From: FEN-1191 sp036490715
Lineage (GTDB): Bacteria > Pseudomonadota > Gammaproteobacteria > Steroidobacterales > Steroidobacteraceae
Direction of reading: 5' to 3'
Assembly: GCA_036490715.1 (NCBI GenBank)
Contig: DASXDL010000013.1
Coordinates: 1 to 64,000, forward strand
DNA length: 64,000 bases
Part shown: piece by piece, positions 51,243 to 58,986 of the stretch
Position numbering within the stretch: the stretch's first letter is position 1
Layout: each line of letters starts with the position of its first letter
Position numbers and translations under genes: made by a program
The notes under the pieces: model-generated
Databases searched by the model: none
What the model saw: the letters and a program-made list of their open reading frames with translations, nothing else
Told to the model about the DNA's origin: nothing

Positions 51243-51986
51243 TCAGCCGCTGGTCTGCAGCAGCTTGGTTGACGAGGTGTCGTTGTCTTCGGCGGACTTC
51301 ATCGACTTGAGCTGCATGTCGTAGCTGCGCGCCAGCTCAATCATGTTGGTCATGGCCGCCGCCATGTTGACGTTGCTGGACTCGAGCGCGCCGGGCACCA
51401 GCTGCACCGTGGCATCCGCGTCCGCATCGGTGCCGCTGCTGGAGCGAAACAGGCCGCCATCGCTGCGCTCGAGCGAATCGCTCGGCGGATTGACCAGCTT
51501 GATGCGGCCGCACACCGCGATGGTCTGCGGCGTCTGGCCGAGCGGCACGATCGAGACCGAACCGTCGTGTCCGACCGCGATCGACTCGTAGGGCGGAATC
51601 GACAGCGGACCGGAATCCCCCAGCACCCGATAACCGGCGGCGGTGGTCAGCTGTCCGTTGGGATCGACGCGTAGGTCGCCGGCGCGGGTATAGGCCTCAG
51701 TGCCCTGCGGGCTCTGCACCGCGATCCAGCCGGGGCCCTGGACAGCCACATCCAGGTTGCGACCGGTCTGTTCGATGGTTCCACCGCTCGCATCCCAGCC
51801 CACCGAGCTGTCGGTGGCGTAGGCGCGCGAAGCTAAGCCCGCGCCCTGCACCTGCTGCGACTGGAACGCCGACAGGTCGGCGCGAAAGCCGGGCGTGCTG
51901 ACGTTCGCCAGGTTGTAGCTGTTGGCGGTCTGGGCGCGCAGGGTCTCCTTTGCGCCCGACATGGCCACGTAGACGAGCCGGTCCAT
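51243..51986 (-). CDS. flgF: Flagellar proximal rod protein FlgF
   Basis: Proximal rod subunit, 247 aa. It starts MDRLVYVAMSGAKETLRAQTANSYNLANVSTPGFR, the FlgF-type opening, and ends with LESSNVNMAAAMTNMIELARSYDMQLKSMKSAEDND. Lies between flgE and flgG with short gaps. Confidence 0.96.
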   Translation of the reverse strand: MDRLVYVAMSGAKETLRAQTANSYNLANVSTPGFRADLSAFQSQQVQGAGLASRAYATDSSVGWDASGGTIEQTGRNLDVAVQGPGWIAVQSPQGTEAYTRAGDLRVDPNGQLTTAAGYRVLGDSGPLSIPPYESIAVGHDGSVSIVPLGQTPQTIAVCGRIKLVNPPSDSLERSDGGLFRSSSGTDADADATVQLVPGALESSNVNMAAAMTNMIELARSYDMQLKSMKSAEDNDTSSTKLLQTSG

Positions 51987-51995
51987 GAGTGTCGA

Positions 51996-53222
51996 TTACG
52001 CCTGGGTCGGAATCTGGATGATGGTCTGGGTGATCTGGTTCTGCGTTGAGATCATCTGCGCATTGGCCTGGAAGGCGCGCTGCGCGGTGATCATCGCCAC
52101 CAGCTCCGCGGTCACGTCGACGTTGGACTCCTCCAGCGAGCCAGACTCGATCTGGCCCAGACCGGCGGTGCCCGCCTGGCCGTTGACCGCCTGACCGGAC
52201 GAGCCGGTCTGCGCCCAGTCGGATTGGCCCAGCTGCGCCAGCCCGCCCGGATTGGCGAAGCTCGCTAGTGCGACCTGTCCGAGCTGCACCGACTGACCGT
52301 TGGTGTACTGCGCCTCGACGATGCCCGAGGTGTCGATGTTGATGCCGGCGAGCGTGCCGGTGGTGAAGCCATCCTGCTGGATCGAGCTCACCGCGAACGC
52401 ATTGCCGTACTGCGTGCTCTTGCCGAAGTTGAAATTCATGTTGAGCGGGTTGGCGCCCGTGGTCGGTGTGTAGGCACCGAAGTTGAGGCTGCCACTGGGC
52501 GGCGTGGTCAGAACACCGGTGGGTGAGAACTGCAGCGCCTGGGCGCCGCCGACCGCCTGGCCGTCCACGGTCAGGTAGGCATTCCACTGATTGGCGGTCG
52601 CGGTCTGGGCGAAATACAGCGTTGCCGTATGCGCCGCGCCGAGCGAGTCGTACACCGTCGCGGTGGTCGAGTTGTTGTAGCTGGCCGGGTCGGTGGCGGA
52701 GAACAGCGCGTCCGCCGGCACGGTCGCATTGGCCGGCAGATCCAGCGTCAGGTTGACGTTCTGGGTGGCCACCGGCGCACTGTCGCCGGCCGATACCTGC
52801 AGTCCGGTGGTGGTGCTGGTGTTGAAGCCGCCGTTGGCGGTCGGCGGATACACCTGCAGGACCTGGCCCTGCGGATTAACCACGAAGCCGTCGGCGTTGG
52901 TGGAGAAATCACCGGCGCGCGTGTACTGCAGCGCACCGCCGTTGCTGACGGTGAAGAAGCCCTGGCCGCTGATGGCAAGATTGAGGTTGTTGCCGGTCGT
53001 CTGCAGCGCACCCTGGGTGAAGTCCTGCGCCACCGCCGCGACCTGCACGCCGTTGCCGATCGCGTCCGAGGCGACTCCGTTCTGCGAGCTCGCGTACAGA
53101 CCAGCGAACTCGGCCACCGACTGCTTGAAGCCGGTGGTATTCGCGTTGGCGATGTTGTTGGATACAACATCAAGATCCGACTGCGCGGCGTCGATGCCGG
53201 TCAATGCGATGCCGAATGACAT
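51996..53222 (-). CDS. flgE: Flagellar hook protein FlgE
   Basis: Hook subunit, 408 aa. N-terminus FGIALTGIDAAQSDLDVVSNNIANANTTGFKQS, central ISGQGFFTVSNGGALQYTRAGDFS, a variable hook region with VYDSLGAAHTATLYF, and C-terminus SLEESNVDVTAELVAMITAQRAFQANAQMISTQNQI. Confidence 0.97.
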   Translation of the reverse strand: MSFGIALTGIDAAQSDLDVVSNNIANANTTGFKQSVAEFAGLYASSQNGVASDAIGNGVQVAAVAQDFTQGALQTTGNNLNLAISGQGFFTVSNGGALQYTRAGDFSTNADGFVVNPQGQVLQVYPPTANGGFNTSTTTGLQVSAGDSAPVATQNVNLTLDLPANATVPADALFSATDPASYNNSTTATVYDSLGAAHTATLYFAQTATANQWNAYLTVDGQAVGGAQALQFSPTGVLTTPPSGSLNFGAYTPTTGANPLNMNFNFGKSTQYGNAFAVSSIQQDGFTTGTLAGINIDTSGIVEAQYTNGQSVQLGQVALASFANPGGLAQLGQSDWAQTGSSGQAVNGQAGTAGLGQIESGSLEESNVDVTAELVAMITAQRAFQANAQMISTQNQITQTIIQIPTQA

Positions 53223-53258
53223 GTGGTTGGCTCCTGTTCTAAAAAATCGGTTGGTAAA

Positions 53259-53954
53259 TCAATTGACCTGTTGCACGTTGGCGAGCGCAACCGCGCCCAG
53301 CTGCGGCGTGTTGAGCGTGATGCCACCGCCGCCGGGATTGAGCGATACGCTCGACACGGTGCCGGACAGATACACCGGCGCACCGGTGGATACGCCGTTG
53401 ACATTGGCGATCGCCTGCACGGTGTAGGCGCCGGCCGGCGCTTGCGCGCCGCTCAGGTCGGTGCCGTTCCAGGTAAAGTTGGTCAGTCCGGCGCCGGAGG
53501 GCACGTTGATCTGCTGTACCAGTGTGCCGGCGCTGTTGCTGATGTTGACCACGGTGCTGGTGGCGCCGGTGGGTTCCTGCACCGCGCCGGACAGCGACTG
53601 CCCGGAGTTCAACTGTGCCGTACTCGCCTGCGTCAGCACCGAATGGCCGACCAGACCGGCGCTCGACAGCGCCTGGTTGGCCAGCAGCGTCGAGCTCAGC
53701 GACGACAGCGAGGTCTGCATCGCGTCGATACCCGACACGGTGCCGAACTGCGCCAGCTGCGTGACGAACGTCGATGGGTCGAGCGGTTGCGTCGGATCCT
53801 GGTTTTGCAGCTGCGCGGTCATCAGCGTTAAGAAGTCGTTGACGCTCAGCGTCGCGACCGAAGCGGCGGCGGCCGCGGCGCCGATGCTGGCGTTGTTGTT
53901 GGCGCTGCCGCTGGAATTGGTCTGGCCGTTGTTGGTCACATTGGGTATCGACAT
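53259..53954 (-). CDS. flgD: Flagellar hook capping protein FlgD
   Basis: Scaffold for hook assembly, 231 aa. The conserved N-terminal part is LSVNDFLTLMTAQLQNQDPTQPLDPSTFVTQLAQFGTVSGID; the C-terminus carries the FlgD Ig/tudor-like region (GLTNFTWNGTDLSGAQAPAGAYTVQAIA). Located 36 nt before flgE. Confidence 0.96.
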   Translation of the reverse strand: MSIPNVTNNGQTNSSGSANNNASIGAAAAAASVATLSVNDFLTLMTAQLQNQDPTQPLDPSTFVTQLAQFGTVSGIDAMQTSLSSLSSTLLANQALSSAGLVGHSVLTQASTAQLNSGQSLSGAVQEPTGATSTVVNISNSAGTLVQQINVPSGAGLTNFTWNGTDLSGAQAPAGAYTVQAIANVNGVSTGAPVYLSGTVSSVSLNPGGGGITLNTPQLGAVALANVQQVN

Positions 53955-53981
53955 AGGGACTCCGGTGCCGGGTCTTTAAGA

Positions 53982-54428
53982 TCAGCTCTGGCCGAGCTTT
54001 AGGGTGTCGAGCATCAGATTACGGGCCGTGTTCATGACCTCGACGTTGTTCTGATAGGCGCGCGAGGCGGAGATCATGTCGGTCATCTCCTCCACCACGT
54101 TGACGTTCGAGCTGTAGACGTAGCCGTCGGCATTGGCGAGCGGATTGCCAGGGTCATAGCGCGACTCGGGCGCGGTGCCGTTGGTGACGATGCCGGCAAC
54201 CTTGACGCTGGCGCTGGCCTGCTCGATGGCCTGCCCCGGTGCGCCGAGGGCTTGCGCCGATTGCGTGTCCTGTACCGTCTGAAACACCGGGTGCTTGGCC
54301 TGATACACCTGACTCGGATCACCGCTGACGCTGTCGGCGTTGGCAAGATTGCTCGCGACCGTGTTCAGCCGTACCGACTCGGCGCTCATGCCGGCGCCGG
54401 CGATATCAAATACCTTGAATGACGACAT
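53982..54428 (-). CDS. flgC: Flagellar proximal rod protein FlgC
   Basis: Rod subunit, 148 aa. FKVFDIAGAGMSAESVRLNTVASNLANADSV at the N-terminus, YQAKHPVFQTV in the middle and NVNVVEEMTDMISASRAYQNNVEVMNTARNLML at the C-terminus. Three bases separate it from flgB. Confidence 0.97.
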   Translation of the reverse strand: MSSFKVFDIAGAGMSAESVRLNTVASNLANADSVSGDPSQVYQAKHPVFQTVQDTQSAQALGAPGQAIEQASASVKVAGIVTNGTAPESRYDPGNPLANADGYVYSSNVNVVEEMTDMISASRAYQNNVEVMNTARNLMLDTLKLGQS

Positions 54429-54431
54429 GGC

Positions 54432-54806
54432 TTATTGCCCCACGATTGCGGTCATCAATTCCTTCAGACGCGCATTGAGAAAGGTCAGCGTGGCCTGGTA
54501 ACGCACCGAGTTCTCGGCAAAAGCCGCCTGCTCGAGCTGCGTATCGACGGTGTTGCCGTCGAGCGAGGGCGCCATCGGCACGCGGTACTTGATGTTCGAG
54601 GCGGCGGTGGCGGCGGCCGGCCTGGTACCCGCGGCGCCGTCAGCGGCGCCCGCGGCCGCCAGCGCCGTCTTGAAATCGATGTCGCGCGCCTTGTAGTTCG
54701 GCGTGTCGGCGTTGGCCAGATTGGCCGCCAGCAGCTCGGTGCGCTGCGCCTCGAGCGTCAATGCCTGCGCATGTACGCCGAGATAGCTGTCCAGATTCAG
54801 TGCCAT
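54432..54806 (-). CDS. flgB: Flagellar proximal rod protein FlgB
   Basis: First gene of the flgBCDEFGHIJ operon, 124 aa. N-terminus LNLDSYLGVHAQALTLEAQRTELLAANLANADTPNYKARDIDFKTAL; C-terminus AFAENSVRYQATLTFLNARLKELMTAI. The ATG at 54806 was chosen because GAGG lies 6 nt upstream and the sigma-54 promoter predicts a transcript starting about 26 nt before it; upstream in-frame codons would lie outside the mRNA. Confidence 0.96.
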   Translation of the reverse strand: MALNLDSYLGVHAQALTLEAQRTELLAANLANADTPNYKARDIDFKTALAAAGAADGAAGTRPAAATAASNIKYRVPMAPSLDGNTVDTQLEQAAFAENSVRYQATLTFLNARLKELMTAIVGQ

Positions 54807-54842
54807 GCCATCCTCGCGAATGAACTCACTCGGCAGGGAAGG

Positions 54843-54858
54843 AGCAAGGCGTGTGCCA
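54843..54858 (-). promoter_or_regulatory. Sigma-54 promoter of the flgB operon
   Basis: Minus strand TGGCAC-N5-TTGCT, a perfect -24/-12 match. Predicted start near 54832. It faces away from the flgA sigma-54 promoter about 205 bp to the right; the DNA between them has no gene and could hold shared enhancer sites. Confidence 0.75.
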
Positions 54859-55062
54859 CGCGGGTGCAACGCCATCCATCAGGGCAGTTTCTGTGACGCA
54901 GTCGCGATTGCGAGCGCCGTGGCCGGTCGAGGCGAGCGCGTGGGCGGCGAGACTTTGCCGCCATTCGGCAAGGCCGCGCCGCGCGGCGACGCGACGCTAT
55001 GGCGTGTCAGCTATCGGCCGCCGGCGCCTGCACTTGAGTGTCGGAATTCCGGCGGCCGACGG

Positions 55063-55078
55063 TGGCACGGCAATTGCT
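55063..55078 (+). promoter_or_regulatory. Sigma-54 promoter of flgA
   Basis: TGGCAC-N5-TTGCT, a perfect -24/-12 match on the plus strand. Predicted start near 55089. This makes the ATG at 55117 (28-nt leader with AAGG) more likely as flgA start than the ATG at 55093. Confidence 0.75.
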
Positions 55079-55116
55079 CCCTGTATCTCACGATGAATCA
55101 CTGCAAGGCAACCTCG

Positions 55117-55815
55117 ATGCGGGCATTTTCACTGCGCGCGCTGGCAGTCGGCGTGATGGCCAGCGGCGTGGCGTTGAGCACAGCGGTCGCCGACATCGGC
55201 GCACTGCAGGCGGCGGCGGAGAATGCCGTGCGCCGTGAACTGCCGCCAAATAGCTCGCATACGATGGTGCGCGCCCAGAGCTTGGACCCGCGTCTGCGTC
55301 TGGCCGATTGCGATCGGCCGCTGTCGGCATCGCTCGCCGGCGACGGCCAGCCCCGCGCCCACACCACCGTCGCGGTGCGCTGCGAGGGCAGCGCGCGCTG
55401 GACTCTCTATGTCAGTGTCAGCATTGAGTCCGAGGTCGACGTGCTGGTCGCCCGGCGCGCTTTGCCGCGCGACACCGAATTAAGCCCGACCGATTTCGAG
55501 GCGCTGCCGCGGCATATGCCCGGCCTTACGACCGACTACATCACGCAGCCGGCGCTGCTGAGCGGCCAGCGCCTGCGCCAGGGCTTGAGCAGCGGTCAGG
55601 CCCTGACGGTCGAAGCGCTCACGCCAGCCAATCTGATCCACCGCGGCCAGCAGGTCACACTGATCGCCGGCTCGGGAGAATTCGAAGTGCGCATGAGTGC
55701 CGTGGCGCTGTCGGACGGCCGGCTGGCCGACCGCATCCGGGTCGAGAACCTGAGCTCGCAGCGCGTCATCGAGGGCATCGTGCGCTCCGACAGCGTGGTC
55801 GAGGTCCCATTATGA
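55117..55815 (+). CDS. flgA: Flagellar P-ring assembly chaperone FlgA
   Basis: Periplasmic chaperone for P-ring assembly, 232 aa. Signal peptide MRAFSLRALAVGVMASGVAL with cleavage after AVA, then an N-terminal domain (LRLADCDRPLSASL) and the SAF-like C-terminal part (ARRALPRDTELSPTDFEALP, LSGQRLRQGLSSGQALTVEAL, RIRVENLSSQRVIEGIV). An ATG at 55093 is in frame but would sit only 4 nt into the predicted transcript. Divergent from flgB. Confidence 0.93.
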   Translation: MRAFSLRALAVGVMASGVALSTAVADIGALQAAAENAVRRELPPNSSHTMVRAQSLDPRLRLADCDRPLSASLAGDGQPRAHTTVAVRCEGSARWTLYVSVSIESEVDVLVARRALPRDTELSPTDFEALPRHMPGLTTDYITQPALLSGQRLRQGLSSGQALTVEALTPANLIHRGQQVTLIAGSGEFEVRMSAVALSDGRLADRIRVENLSSQRVIEGIVRSDSVVEVPL

Positions 55816-55830
55816 CAACTGCCGGGCGCC

Positions 55831-55857
55831 TAAAGTTTGACGGCGGTTGGCCGATAT
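55831..55857 (+). promoter_or_regulatory. Sigma-28 promoter of flgMN
   Basis: TAAAG-N14-GCCGATAT, close to the FliA consensus, between flgA and flgM. Expected start near 55864, leader about 22 nt. It would place flgM under feedback from the sigma factor it inhibits. Confidence 0.75.
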
Positions 55858-55885
55858 CTGATCCGAGGATGGCAAGGAGACCGTA

Positions 55886-56209
55886 GTGGCAGATCGAATC
55901 AAGGGCCTGGACAGCAGCTCCGTCGGAGCCGCGCGCAGCGGCGGCAGTCCGATCGAGCAGATTCGCGCCAGCACCCCGGTTGGCAGTGGCACCGCGGCTC
56001 CGCAGCCCAGTGTCGACAGCGTCAACATCACCGACTCGGCCCGACGCCTGTTTGCGCTGGCGCAGGCCGTGAATGCCGCTCCCGAGATCGACTCGCAGCG
56101 AGTCGCCGCCTATCAGCAGGCGATTGGCGACGGCCAGTACACCATCAATCCGGACCGCATTGCCGACCGACTGCTGCAGATGGAGCAGGATCTGGTCGCG
56201 ACCTACTGA
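55886..56209 (+). CDS. flgM: Anti-sigma-28 factor FlgM
   Basis: Binds and inhibits FliA until it is exported through the finished hook. The 107-aa protein has a flexible N-terminus (DRIKGLDSSSVGAARSGGS) and the conserved C-terminal FliA-binding region (SVDSVNITDSARRLFALAQAV, SQRVAAYQQAIGDGQYTINPDRIADRLLQME). GTG start with AAGGAGA 5 nt upstream. Confidence 0.95.
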   Translation: MADRIKGLDSSSVGAARSGGSPIEQIRASTPVGSGTAAPQPSVDSVNITDSARRLFALAQAVNAAPEIDSQRVAAYQQAIGDGQYTINPDRIADRLLQMEQDLVATY

Positions 56210-56215
56210 TCCGGC

Positions 56216-56701
56216 ATGACGCCGCAGCGGACCGAGGTCCAGGCGCTGCTGCGCCGAATTCTCGAAGACGAGTCGCGCCTGCTGGGCGAGCTGGGCGCGC
56301 TGCTTAAGGATGAGGCCGGCATTCTGGGCGGTAATGACATCGAAGCGATTGCCGGCATCGGCAGCAGCCGTCAGCGCTGCATCGATGCCCTGACCCGACT
56401 GGACGCCGAACGCGCCGACGTTTGTCGCCTGCTGTCTTTTGGTCACGGCCGTGGCGCGCTGGCGCGCCTGTACCAGTGGTGCGATTCAGACGCAACGCTC
56501 GGCGCGCGCTGGCAGGCCAACCTCGAGCTCGCGCGTCGTTGCCAGAAACTCAACGACACCAATGGCGCGGTGGTGACCGCGCGCTTATCGCGCGTGCAAC
56601 AGCTGCTGATGGTGGTGCGGGGCAAGAGCGCACCACCGGTCTACTCGGCCCACGGTTCGCGCCTGGGCGACCTGGGCACCCGCGATCTGGGACGCGCCTA
56701 G
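56216..56701 (+). CDS. flgN: Flagellar export chaperone FlgN
   Basis: Chaperone for the junction proteins FlgK and FlgL. A 161-aa helical protein with LLRRILEDESRLLGELGALLKDEAGILGGNDIEAI and, near the C-terminus, CQKLNDTNGAVVTARLSRVQQLL. It follows flgM by 6 nt in the usual flgAMN order. Confidence 0.93.
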   Translation: MTPQRTEVQALLRRILEDESRLLGELGALLKDEAGILGGNDIEAIAGIGSSRQRCIDALTRLDAERADVCRLLSFGHGRGALARLYQWCDSDATLGARWQANLELARRCQKLNDTNGAVVTARLSRVQQLLMVVRGKSAPPVYSAHGSRLGDLGTRDLGRA

Positions 56702-56773
56702 CGACTCTTGCTCGACTTGCGGCGGAGAAACGCTGCGCTAAGCTCTGCGGCGGTACTGCTGATAACCGCCACC

Positions 56774-58408
56774 ATGTCCAGAGCGTTCTTCCAGGCCTTC
56801 GATCCCCCGGCGGCGCGTATCGCTGCCGCAGTCTCGCTGGCTGCCATGCTGGTGTGGTGTGCAAGCGTCGCGCTGCAGAGCGACTTCAGCCAGGTGGTAC
56901 GTGCCAATACCGACGATGCGTTCTATTACTTCACCGCCGCCCGCAATCTGGCCGCCGGCCATGGACTGACCGTCGACGGCATCCACCCGACCAACGGCTT
57001 TCACCCGTTGTGGTTGTTGCTGCTGCTGCCGGTGTTTCTGGGCCACCTGCCGCCCGACGCCAGTCTGCGCGCCGTCACGCTGCTGCAGGGCGTGCTGCTG
57101 GCGGTCGGCGCGATAGTCCTGTATCGCGTACATCAGCGGATGTTCTCGGCGCGCACCGCGCTGGCGAGCACGCTGCTGTTCCTGCTGTTCGTCGTTCCAT
57201 CGTCCATGGCGGGAATGGAGTCGGCGCTGCTGGTGTTGCTGCTGGTGCTGCTGTACGCGGCCGGCGCTGCGCTCTACCAGCAGCCGCAGCAACGCCGGCC
57301 GGCGGTGCTGGTTGGCGTGCTGCTGGGACTGGTGCTGCTGGCGAGGCTTGATCTGGTGTTCCTGCCGCTCGCGCTGGCGCTGGCCATCATGCTGAAGCTG
57401 CCGGACCGCCAGACTCGCTTGACCTTCGCCCCCGCCGCCGTGCGCGTGGCGGCGAGCGCTGCGGTCGTGGTGCTGCCGTACCTGCTGTTCAATGTCATCG
57501 AGTTCGGCGCCGTGATGCCGATCAGCGGTGCGGTCAAATCCACCTTTCCGTCGTTGACGCCGACCCATGGACCATTGGGCGCATTGTCGGCCAAGGACTT
57601 CGTCGCGGTCGGGCTCGCCGTCGGTTGGCTGATCTGCAGCCTGCTGCGACTCAGAGCAAGGGTGGCGGGCGCGGTCGCGCCCTATCGCGGCGTTGCCATT
57701 ACCGTCATGGCACTGACGCTTGTGCTGCATCTGGCCTACACCGTGCTATTCATGAAGTGGGGTGTGTTTTTCTGGTATTACGCGTTCTATCCGCTGGTAG
57801 CGGTGCTGATACTGGCGGTGGGCATCCAGGCCATCCTGCAATCCACGCTGCTGCAAACCCACCCGCTCCTCTACTGGCTCGGGCTTGGCGTGCTGATCGT
57901 CTTCGGGATCACGCGTCACGTGCACCAGGCCCGGAACAGTCACGGTGAATGGCAGCTGGTGACCTACGAGGCGGCGCGCTGGGTGCGTGAGCATACCGAT
58001 GCCGGCGCCATCTTCGGCATGACCGACAGCGGCGTGTTCTCGTACTTCAGCTGCCGGCGCGTGATCAATCTTGACGGTATCGTCAACACCATGGATTTTC
58101 AGCGCCAGATTGCCGCCGGCCGGGTCAACGACTACCTGGGTGCCAACGGTGTCGACTATCTGGTGCAGCACGCGGTGTTGGGTCATGAGGATGTCGTGCG
58201 CGGCGATTACACTTCGATGCCGATACGCATTCTGAGTCATCGTTTCGACGTCATCGGCGACCCGGTGATGGTCTACCGCAAGGACGAGCTGTATCGCTCA
58301 CTGCCCTATTCCCACGGTACCGGCGATACGGTGCTGGTGATCTGGCGCTACGCGCAGGCTGGCGCGCCGGCGGCCCGGGCTGCGGGCGACCTGTGCCAGA
58401 GAGGCTAG
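56774..58408 (+). CDS. Membrane glycosyltransferase-like protein (GT-C fold)
   Basis: A 544-aa polytopic membrane protein with about ten hydrophobic helices. The acidic ANTDDAFYYFTAARNLAAGHG motif in the first periplasmic loop, followed by HPTNGFHPLW, is typical of GT-C lipid-linked sugar transferases. A soluble C-terminal part contains AARWVREHTDAGAIFGMTDSGVFSY. The ATG at 56774 was preferred to a TTG at 56708; neither has a clear ribosome-binding site. It follows flgN on the same strand by 72 nt. A role in glycosylating flagellin or a surface polymer is conceivable but not shown. Confidence 0.75.
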   Translation: MSRAFFQAFDPPAARIAAAVSLAAMLVWCASVALQSDFSQVVRANTDDAFYYFTAARNLAAGHGLTVDGIHPTNGFHPLWLLLLLPVFLGHLPPDASLRAVTLLQGVLLAVGAIVLYRVHQRMFSARTALASTLLFLLFVVPSSMAGMESALLVLLLVLLYAAGAALYQQPQQRRPAVLVGVLLGLVLLARLDLVFLPLALALAIMLKLPDRQTRLTFAPAAVRVAASAAVVVLPYLLFNVIEFGAVMPISGAVKSTFPSLTPTHGPLGALSAKDFVAVGLAVGWLICSLLRLRARVAGAVAPYRGVAITVMALTLVLHLAYTVLFMKWGVFFWYYAFYPLVAVLILAVGIQAILQSTLLQTHPLLYWLGLGVLIVFGITRHVHQARNSHGEWQLVTYEAARWVREHTDAGAIFGMTDSGVFSYFSCRRVINLDGIVNTMDFQRQIAAGRVNDYLGANGVDYLVQHAVLGHEDVVRGDYTSMPIRILSHRFDVIGDPVMVYRKDELYRSLPYSHGTGDTVLVIWRYAQAGAPAARAAGDLCQRG

Positions 58409-58512
58409 ATCGCAGCAGCGAATTTGAGCGCAATGTTCGGGAGGCGATCGCTGCCTGAAGCTGCCAACCTGACATGGTCAGGCTCCAGTGAGCCGTCTGC
58501 GGTGTCGCCCCT

Positions 58513-58980
58513 ATGAACTTTCGTGTATCCGGTCTGGCCGTTGGCCAGTTTGCACCGTTGTTCGGACTGCCCGAGGAGGCGCTGAGTGCGCGCGGCGTTG
58601 TGCGCCGGATTGCCGATTGCACTCCCGGCTTTCCGTGCCGGATCAGTCTGCGCGATGCCGACGTCGGTGAATCCGTGCTGCTGCTGAATTACGAACACCT
58701 GCCGGTGCACAGCCCCTACCGGTCGAGCCACGCCATCTTCGTGCGCGAGTTCGCCATCGAGGCGACGCCAGCCATCAACGAGATCCCTCCGGTGCTGCAC
58801 AAGCGCCTGTTGTCGGCCCGCGGCTTTGACGACGCCGGCATGATGATCGAGGCTGACGTGGTGGAGGGCTCCAGGCTGCGCTTAATCCTTGACCGGCTGT
58901 TCGACGATGCGCGCATCCGCTACGTCCATCTGCACAACGCCAAGCCCGGCTGCTTCGCCGCGCGCGTTGATCGGGCGTGA
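58513..58980 (+). CDS. DUF1203 domain protein
   Basis: A 155-residue cytosolic protein of the DUF1203 family: CTPGFPCRISLRDADVGESVLLLNYEHLPVHSPYRSSHAIFV in the first half, a DDAGMMIEADVV segment, and a terminal RYVHLHNAKPGCFAARVDR. The conserved Cys and His residues are visible. Function unknown. Convergent with the FAD oxidoreductase, with a 6-nt gap. Confidence 0.85.
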   Translation: MNFRVSGLAVGQFAPLFGLPEEALSARGVVRRIADCTPGFPCRISLRDADVGESVLLLNYEHLPVHSPYRSSHAIFVREFAIEATPAINEIPPVLHKRLLSARGFDDAGMMIEADVVEGSRLRLILDRLFDDARIRYVHLHNAKPGCFAARVDRA

Positions 58981-58986
58981 GCGCCG

